A stretch of 18,972 nucleotides of DNA from assembly GCA_003140115.1 (NCBI GenBank), contig PLIQ01000293.1, positions 1 through 18,972 of the forward strand, written 5' to 3'. This document shows, in pieces, positions 14,428-18,972 of the stretch. The notes under the pieces are model-generated. The model was not told the DNA's origin and did not search any database. It saw only the letters and a program-made list of their open reading frames with translations. Both the position numbers and the translations under genes were made by a program. Position 1 is the stretch's first letter; the number at the start of each line of letters is the position of its first letter. The stretch comes from Actinomycetota bacterium. Its GTDB lineage: Bacteria; Actinomycetota; Actinomycetes; Streptosporangiales; Streptosporangiaceae.

Positions 14428-15010
14428 CGTCGCCCAGCCCAGGTCCGACGCTCCCGCCATGACGTCGGTCAAGATCGTGGTGGCTGGCGGATTTGGCGTC
14501 GGCAAAACGACCTTCGTGGGCTCGGTCTCGGAAATCACGCCGCTGACCACCGAGGCCGTGATGACCGTGGCCAGTACCGAGGTCGATGACCTGTCGCACG
14601 TGCCCGACAAGACCACGACCACGGTGGCGATGGACTTCGGGCGGATCACGCTGGACAAGGACCTGGTGCTGTATATGTTCGGCACGCCAGGCCAGCACCG
14701 CTTCTGGTTCATGTGGGACGACCTGATCCAGGGTGCCATCGGCGCGGTGGTGCTGGTCGATACCCGCCGCCTGGCCGACTCCTTCCCCGCGGTGGACTAC
14801 TTCGAGGCGTCCGGGCTCCCGTTCGTGATCGGGATCAACGGGTTCCACGGGCAGTTCCCGCACCGCTCCCGAGACGTCAGCGAGGCGCTAGCCATCTCGC
14901 CCGACGTGCCGGTGATCCCATGTGACGCGAGGAACCGCGAATCGACGAAGGCGACCCTGGTCACCCTGGTCGAGCACGCGATGTCGATGCAGACGGCCGG
15001 ACGGTACTGA
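14408..15010 (+). CDS. cvnD: Conservon small GTPase (CvnD-like), with altered G4 motif
   Basis: This Ras-like GTPase is 200 residues long. The P-loop GGFGVGKTT spans 27-35, a Thr-rich switch I region TTTTVAMDFG follows, and the G3-equivalent FGTPGQHRF starts at 91. VVLVDTRRLADSFPAVDYFE is typical of the family, and CDAR at 172-175 is the G5-like element. At the G4 position the segment is INGFHG (143-148). As I recall the family, it reads NGFDG there, so the Asp that selects guanine appears replaced by His147. The GTG at 14408 has AAGGG six bases upstream; the alternative ATG at 14459 would leave the P-loop intact but discard the SD and the overlap. The protein is expected to cycle with the roadblock protein. 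The next gene starts 3 nt after the stop. Confidence 0.95.
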   Translation: MDSVRSSVAQPRSDAPAMTSVKIVVAGGFGVGKTTFVGSVSEITPLTTEAVMTVASTEVDDLSHVPDKTTTTVAMDFGRITLDKDLVLYMFGTPGQHRFWFMWDDLIQGAIGAVVLVDTRRLADSFPAVDYFEASGLPFVIGINGFHGQFPHRSRDVSEALAISPDVPVIPCDARNRESTKATLVTLVEHAMSMQTAGRY

Positions 15011-15013
15011 TAG

Positions 15014-16750
15014 GTGGCCGCTGGTTACTACTCGACCAGCACGGCATTTCTCGAGGCCCTGACCGAGGCCGGCGTCAGCTACGTCTTCGCCAACTTCGGC
15101 AGCGACCACCCAGGTCTGATCGAGGCGTACGCGCAGGCCAAGGCGCAGGGCCGCCAAGACGCTTACCCCCAGCTCCTCATCTGCCCGCACGAGATCGTGG
15201 CGCTGTCGGCCGCGCACGCCTACGCCAGCGTGACCCGCCAGCCCCAGGCGGTTGTCGTGCACGTCGACGGGGGTACCCAGAACCTCGGCGGTGAGGTCAG
15301 CAACGCGATGCGCGGCCACATCCCGGTGCTCATCTTCGCCGGCGCTTCCCCGTACACCCTCGACGGTGAGCTGCCCGGGAGCCGCAACGAGTGGATCCAC
15401 TGGATCCAGGACGCCAGCGACCAGCGCGGCATCCTGCGCGGGTTCGTCAAGTACGACAACGAGATCCGTACCGGGCGCAACGCCAAGCAGCTTGTCCACC
15501 GGGCCCTGCAGATCGCGCGCAGCGAGCCAGCCGGCCCGGTGTACCTGGTCGGCCCGCGCGAGGTGATGGAGGAGCCGCTCGAGCCGTACACCGTGGACCC
15601 GGCGCAGTTCAGGCCGGTCGAACCCGCCGCCCTCACCGCCGAGGTGGCCCGGGAGATCGCGACCGCGCTGGCCGGCGCGCAGCACCCGCTCATCGTCACG
15701 TCCTACCTGGGCCGCAACCCGGACGCGGTGCCCGCCCTGGTCGAGCTGGCCGAGCTGCTCGCCATCGGTGTCCTGGAGTCGGCCGCCTTCTGCGTCAACT
15801 TCCCCGGCGACCACCCGCTGCACTGCGGCTACCAGTTCACCACCACCGAACAGAACCCGGTCCTCGCCCAGGCCGACGTCATCCTGGTCCTCGACAGCCA
15901 CGTGCCGTGGATCCCCACCACCAACCGGCCCGCGCCCGACGCCGCCATCTACGTCATCGACGTCGACCCGCTGCGGCCCACGATGCCCATGTGGCAGATC
16001 CCCGCGCGCCGCTTCGCCGCGGCCGACTCGAAGGTGGCCCTGGAGCAGATCACCAGGCTCGTTCGGGATGACATTCTGTTCGAAGAGGGCGAGGTCGAGT
16101 TCCGCCGGGTCCAGATCACCGCCGCCAACCGGGCCCGCCGCACCGCGCTCGACGCGCTCGAGCAGCCCCAGGCGGACGTGATCACACCCCGGTACCTGAC
16201 CGCGTGCGTGCGCGACCTGCTGGCTGGCACCGACTCGATCGTGCTCACCGAGGCGATCACCAATTACCAGATCGTGGCCGAGCACCTGCGGCGCACCGTG
16301 CCCGGGTCCTATCTAGGGTCCGGCGGTGGTTCCCTGGGCTGGGCCGGCGGCGGCGCCGTCGGGGCTAAGCTCGCTTCTCCTGCCGAACGGGCCGTGGTAT
16401 CCCTGGTCGGCGACGGCTCGTACCTGTTCGGGGTGCCATCCTCGGCCCAGTGGTTCGCGCGCCGGTACAACGCGCCGTCGCTGACCGTGATCTACGACAA
16501 CCGCGGCTGGGCCGCGCCCAAGTTCTCCACGCTCCGGGTGCACGCTCAGGGCGCCGCCGCGGAGGCCGACGATTTCCCCGTCTCGTTCGAGCCGGAGGCC
16601 GACCTGCCCGCCATCGCGGCCGCGGCCGGCGGCGCCTACGCCGCGACCGTCACCGACCCGGACGAACTGCCCCAGATCCTCAAGGACGCCCTAGCCGTCG
16701 TCCGAGGCGGCCGCTCCGCTGTCATCAGCGTCCACCTCCCGCCCGTCTGA
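15014..16750 (+). CDS. Thiamine-diphosphate-dependent enzyme (acetolactate synthase/decarboxylase-like)
   Basis: This 578-residue protein has the three-domain plan of the acetolactate synthase/benzoylformate decarboxylase superfamily. The N-terminal pyrimidine-binding domain carries PHEIVALSAAHAYA, with the conserved catalytic Glu60. The central domain begins around residue 210. The C-terminal diphosphate-binding domain has VGDGSYLFG (GDG at 466-468) and YDNRGW with Asn496, the usual Mg-ThDP spacing. It should act on a 2-oxo acid, by decarboxylation or carboligation; the substrate is not readable and no small regulatory subunit gene follows. GTG 15014 lies 3 nt after the cvnD stop with only a weak SD (GGACGG), implying coupling to the conservon. 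Its 3' end overlaps htpG by 60 bp on the other strand. Confidence 0.93.
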   Translation: MAAGYYSTSTAFLEALTEAGVSYVFANFGSDHPGLIEAYAQAKAQGRQDAYPQLLICPHEIVALSAAHAYASVTRQPQAVVVHVDGGTQNLGGEVSNAMRGHIPVLIFAGASPYTLDGELPGSRNEWIHWIQDASDQRGILRGFVKYDNEIRTGRNAKQLVHRALQIARSEPAGPVYLVGPREVMEEPLEPYTVDPAQFRPVEPAALTAEVAREIATALAGAQHPLIVTSYLGRNPDAVPALVELAELLAIGVLESAAFCVNFPGDHPLHCGYQFTTTEQNPVLAQADVILVLDSHVPWIPTTNRPAPDAAIYVIDVDPLRPTMPMWQIPARRFAAADSKVALEQITRLVRDDILFEEGEVEFRRVQITAANRARRTALDALEQPQADVITPRYLTACVRDLLAGTDSIVLTEAITNYQIVAEHLRRTVPGSYLGSGGGSLGWAGGGAVGAKLASPAERAVVSLVGDGSYLFGVPSSAQWFARRYNAPSLTVIYDNRGWAAPKFSTLRVHAQGAAAEADDFPVSFEPEADLPAIAAAAGGAYAATVTDPDELPQILKDALAVVRGGRSAVISVHLPPV

Positions 16751-18673
16751 GCCGCGCTCCTCCGCCGCCTGCTCCTCCTCCTCGGTCAGCGCGGTGAGCA
16801 GGTCGTTCAGCCTGCTGACGAACGCCGCCGGGTCGTCGATCCGCGCTCCCGACGTGAGCACCGCCTGGTTGAACAGCACCGACGCCCAGTCGGCCAGGCG
16901 AGGATCGTCTTGATTGCGGTTGAGCCGTTCCACCAGCGGGTGCTTCGGGTTTACCTCGAGCACCGGCTGGCTCGGCAGCCCCGAGCCACGCAGCCGCTGC
17001 ATCAGGTTGATGTCCGAGGTCGGCTCGTTGGCCACGATGCAGGCCGGCGAGGTGGTCAGCCTGCTGGTCACGCGCACGTCCCAGGCCTGGCCGTCCAGAA
17101 GCTCCTTCAGCTTGGCCGCCAGCCCGGCGAACTCGGTGCTCGCCTGGTCCTGGGCCGCCTTCTCCGCCTCGCCGGTCAGGCCGCCCAGGTCCGACGCGCC
17201 CTGCGCGACCGACTGCAACTGCTTGCCCTCGAACTCGCGCAAGGTGGTGACCAGCCAGTTGTCCACGACGTCGGCCAGCAGCAGCACCTCGACGTCCTTG
17301 GCCCGGAAGGCCTCCAGGTGCGGGCTGCTGCGCGCCGCGGCCAGCGTCGGCGCGAGCAGGTAGTAGATCTTGTCCTGGCCGTCCTTCATCCGCGCCACGT
17401 AGTCGGCCAGCGCAACATCCTCGCCCTGCGTGGTGCTGAACCGCACCAGCCGGGCGATCTCGTCCCGGTTCCCCAGGTCCTCGACGATGCCTTCCTTCAG
17501 CACGGCGCCGAACTCCCTGGTGAACGTCGCGTACTTGTCCGGCTCCTTCTCGGCCAGGTCCTTCAGCAGCTGCAGCACCTTCTTGACCGCGCTGGATCGG
17601 ATCCGGTCCACCACCCGGCTGCCCTGCAGCAGCTCCCGTGACACGTTGAGCGGCAGGTCGGCGGAGTCGATCACACCGCGGATGAACCGCAGGTAGCGCG
17701 GCATCAGCTGGCCGGAGTCCTCCATGATGAAGATCCGCCGGACGTGCAGCCGGACGCCGCGCGAGGAGTCCGTGAGCCACAGGTCGAACGGGGCGCGCGA
17801 GGGGATGAACAGCAGCAGCGTGTACTCGTAGGTCCCCTCGATCTTGCTGTGCACCCAGCTGAGCGGATCGGCGTAGTCGCTGGCAATGTGCTTGTAGAAG
17901 TCGATGTAGTCCTGGTCGCTGATCTCGTTCTTAGGCCGAGTCCACAGCGCCGAAGCCTGGTTGACGGTCTCCTCCGCCGCCTCCGCCGCCTCCGCCGCAC
18001 CCTCCGCCTCCGGCGCCTCCCACCTCTTCTCCACCGGCATGACGATGGGCAGGCTGATGTGATCGGAGTACTTAGCGATGATGGCGCGCAGCTGGTACCC
18101 GCTGAGCAGCTCCCGGTCGTCGTCGCGGACATGGAGCACGACCGTGGTCCCGCGGCCCGGGCGTTCGGCGGCCTCCAGCGTGTACTGGCCCCGGCCGTCG
18201 GAGTTCCACCGGACCGCCTCGTCCGCGGTCAACCCGGCCCGCCGGGTGGTCAGCTCCACCCGGTCCGCCACGATGAACGCGGAGTAGAAGCCCACCCCGA
18301 ACTGCCCGATGAGGGTCGCGTCCTTCCGCTGGTCGCCGGTCAGGGCCTGGAAGAACTCCCGCGTCCCCGACTTGGCGATGGTGCCGATGTGCTCGATCAC
18401 CTCGGCCCGGCTCATCCCGATCCCGTTGTCGGCGACCGTGATCGTCCCCGCGTCCCGGTCGAAGGACACCCGGATCCGCAGCGGCCCCTCGTCCTCCGGG
18501 TTCTCGCCCTTGGCCAGCAGCTCCAGCCGCAGCCGGTCGATGGCATCCGACGCATTCGAGATCAGCTCGCGCAGGAAGATCTCCTTGTTGCTGTACAGCG
18601 AGTTGATCATCAAGTCCAGGAGCTGGACCACCTCCGCCTGAAAGCCGAACGTCTCCTGATCCTGTACCGTCAT
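16691..18673 (-). CDS. htpG: Molecular chaperone HtpG (bacterial Hsp90)
   Basis: This is an ATP-driven dimeric chaperone of 660 residues, slightly longer than most HtpG proteins. The N-terminal GHKL ATPase domain shows FLRELISNASDAIDRL (Glu36, Asn40), DNGIGM (Asp82), GTIAKSGTREF and GQFGVGFYSAFIV. An Ala/Glu-rich linker sits at about 219-235. The middle domain has ALWTRPKNEI, SKIEGTYEYTLLLFIPSRAPFDL, LPLNVSRELLQ and a conserved Arg-rich segment. The C-terminal dimerisation region ends in a long acidic Glu/Asp-rich tail. The ATG at 18673 matches the family N-terminus and has GGAGGTGGGAAGG just upstream; the frame is open to 18823 but that part is non-homologous. It is a single-gene unit convergent with the ThDP-enzyme gene, with a large dyad upstream. 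Confidence 0.98.
   Translation of the reverse strand: MTVQDQETFGFQAEVVQLLDLMINSLYSNKEIFLRELISNASDAIDRLRLELLAKGENPEDEGPLRIRVSFDRDAGTITVADNGIGMSRAEVIEHIGTIAKSGTREFFQALTGDQRKDATLIGQFGVGFYSAFIVADRVELTTRRAGLTADEAVRWNSDGRGQYTLEAAERPGRGTTVVLHVRDDDRELLSGYQLRAIIAKYSDHISLPIVMPVEKRWEAPEAEGAAEAAEAAEETVNQASALWTRPKNEISDQDYIDFYKHIASDYADPLSWVHSKIEGTYEYTLLLFIPSRAPFDLWLTDSSRGVRLHVRRIFIMEDSGQLMPRYLRFIRGVIDSADLPLNVSRELLQGSRVVDRIRSSAVKKVLQLLKDLAEKEPDKYATFTREFGAVLKEGIVEDLGNRDEIARLVRFSTTQGEDVALADYVARMKDGQDKIYYLLAPTLAAARSSPHLEAFRAKDVEVLLLADVVDNWLVTTLREFEGKQLQSVAQGASDLGGLTGEAEKAAQDQASTEFAGLAAKLKELLDGQAWDVRVTSRLTTSPACIVANEPTSDINLMQRLRGSGLPSQPVLEVNPKHPLVERLNRNQDDPRLADWASVLFNQAVLTSGARIDDPAAFVSRLNDLLTALTEEEEQAAEERGSDGREVDADDSGAAASDDG
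17971..17997. repeat. Three tandem 9-bp repeats encoding the HtpG Ala/Glu linker
   Basis: CCTCCGCCG occurs three times in a row (17971-17997), with degenerate copies continuing to about 18020. On the coding strand it gives an AAE/EAA repeat between the ATPase and middle domains. The unit is a multiple of three, so length changes would keep the frame. Confidence 0.85.
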
Positions 18674-18741
18674 GACCTTCCCACCTCCATGCACACCCGC
18701 CCAACCCGACCCACGCCAGCCGCCCACCGGAGCCCAACCTA

Positions 18742-18799
18742 ACCGGCACGATGTCCCGGTGAGCCGGTTATAACCGGTCCGATGCTCCATCGTGCCGGT
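18742..18799. promoter_or_regulatory. Concentric nested dyad upstream of htpG
   Basis: The outer arms ACCGGCACGATG (18742-18753) and CATCGTGCCGGT (18788-18799) are perfect 12-bp complements. The inner CCGGTTATAACCGG (18764-18777) is a perfect 14-bp palindrome. Both share the same centre, between 18770 and 18771. The element lies 69 bp upstream of the htpG start. TATAAC inside the inner palindrome could serve as a -10 hexamer for htpG, so a repressor bound here could block transcription. No convincing -35 partner is seen. It could also fold as a long imperfect hairpin in RNA or a cruciform in DNA. Confidence 0.6.
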
Positions 18800-18854
18800 C
18801 GCGCCTCGCTGAAACCACTCCAAACCCTAACCCGCCGAGCCGGTCCGTGGCGGC

Positions 18855-18883
18855 GTCGACGGGCCGGGACGGACTGGTAAAGT
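18855..18883 (+). promoter_or_regulatory. Candidate promoter of the tRNA gene
   Basis: GTCGAC (18855-18860), a partial -35 match, is separated by 17 bp from TAAAGT (18878-18883), a reasonable -10. The tRNA begins 14 bp further on. Position and spacing fit a housekeeping-sigma promoter, but the -35 is poor. Confidence 0.4.
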
Positions 18884-18897
18884 GTGCACCCGATGCG

Positions 18898-18971
18898 GGG
18901 GCGGTAGCTCAGCCGGTCAGAGCAGCGGACTCATAATCCGCCGGTCGTGGGTTCGAGCCCCACCCGCCCCA
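18898..18971 (+). tRNA. tRNA-Met (CAU), probably elongator
   Basis: A full 74-nt cloverleaf can be drawn. The acceptor is GGGGCGG/CCGCCCC, the D arm GCTC...GAGC, the anticodon stem GCGGA/TCCGC with loop CTCATAA (anticodon CAU), a 5-nt variable loop follows, then the T arm GTGGG-TTCGAGC-CCCAC and discriminator A at 18971. The paired first acceptor position (G-C) argues against initiator tRNA, which has a 1-72 mismatch. A lysidine-modified tRNA-Ile with CAU cannot be excluded by eye. Only one base lies past the discriminator before the window ends, so an encoded CCA cannot be judged. Confidence 0.95.
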
Positions 18972-18972
18972 C

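Noticed and set aside
14888..16285. 465-codon minus-strand frame
   Set aside because: It mirrors the ThDP enzyme and cvnD; its composition is that of a shadow frame and there is no known motif.
17744..18742. 332-codon plus-strand frame
   Set aside because: It is antisense to htpG, whose motifs are complete.
18674..18823. 50-residue N-terminal extension of HtpG
   Set aside because: It would read through the nested dyad; HtpG homologues begin near the ATG at 18673.
18898..18971. Initiator tRNA-Met
   Set aside because: The 1-72 position is a G-C pair, whereas bacterial initiators have a mismatch there.

Overview
The window is about 19 kb of very GC-rich DNA. It has strong G/C third-position bias, GTG and TTG starts, GTGA/ATGA-type gene overlaps and a complete conservon (sensor kinase, roadblock protein, DUF742 protein, small GTPase). 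Together these point to a chromosomal segment of a high-GC actinobacterium, probably a filamentous one (Streptosporangiales, Frankiales or Streptomyces-like). I see no insertion sequence, integrase, phage gene, CRISPR array or rRNA.

Left part (1-4230). Two minus-strand genes encode a PAP2-superfamily membrane phosphatase/phosphotransferase and a double zinc-ribbon FHA protein. Divergent from them is an acyl-CoA dehydrogenase gene, whose upstream region carries about nine degenerate 10-12 bp tandem repeats. A minus-strand IclR-family regulator gene follows.

Middle (4230-9400). Divergent from iclR is a complete five-gene branched-chain/hydrophobic amino-acid type ABC importer: lipoprotein binding protein, two permeases and two ATPases. 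It is tightly packed, with 4-17 bp overlaps, apart from a very stable GC hairpin between the binding-protein and first permease genes. The IclR protein probably controls it. The ligand cannot be read from sequence; IclR plus HAAT-type importer suggests a small carboxylate, aromatic acid or amino acid. About 880 bp with no convincing large gene follow. This stretch holds a coding-like remnant and an AT-richer patch that may carry the promoter of the next operon.

Right-centre (10173-16750). The conservon is cvnA (NIT-domain histidine kinase with a roughly 325-residue low-complexity tail), cvnB (roadblock/LC7), cvnC (DUF742) and cvnD (Ras-like GTPase). A thiamine-diphosphate-dependent enzyme gene starts 3 nt after the cvnD stop. 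Two very short ORFs, before cvnA and before cvnB, have Shine-Dalgarno-like sequences and stop codons that overlap the start of the next gene. They look like translational-coupling leaders. CvnD has His where the GTP-specificity Asp is expected. The conservon is a known module. What deserves attention here is the coupled ThDP enzyme, the leader ORFs and the altered G4 motif.

Right end (16691-18972). The Hsp90 gene htpG converges on the ThDP-enzyme gene, and their coding ends overlap by 60 bp. Upstream of htpG is a 58-bp concentric nested dyad: 12-bp outer arms around a perfect 14-bp palindrome. A CAU-anticodon tRNA, most likely elongator tRNA-Met, closes the window.
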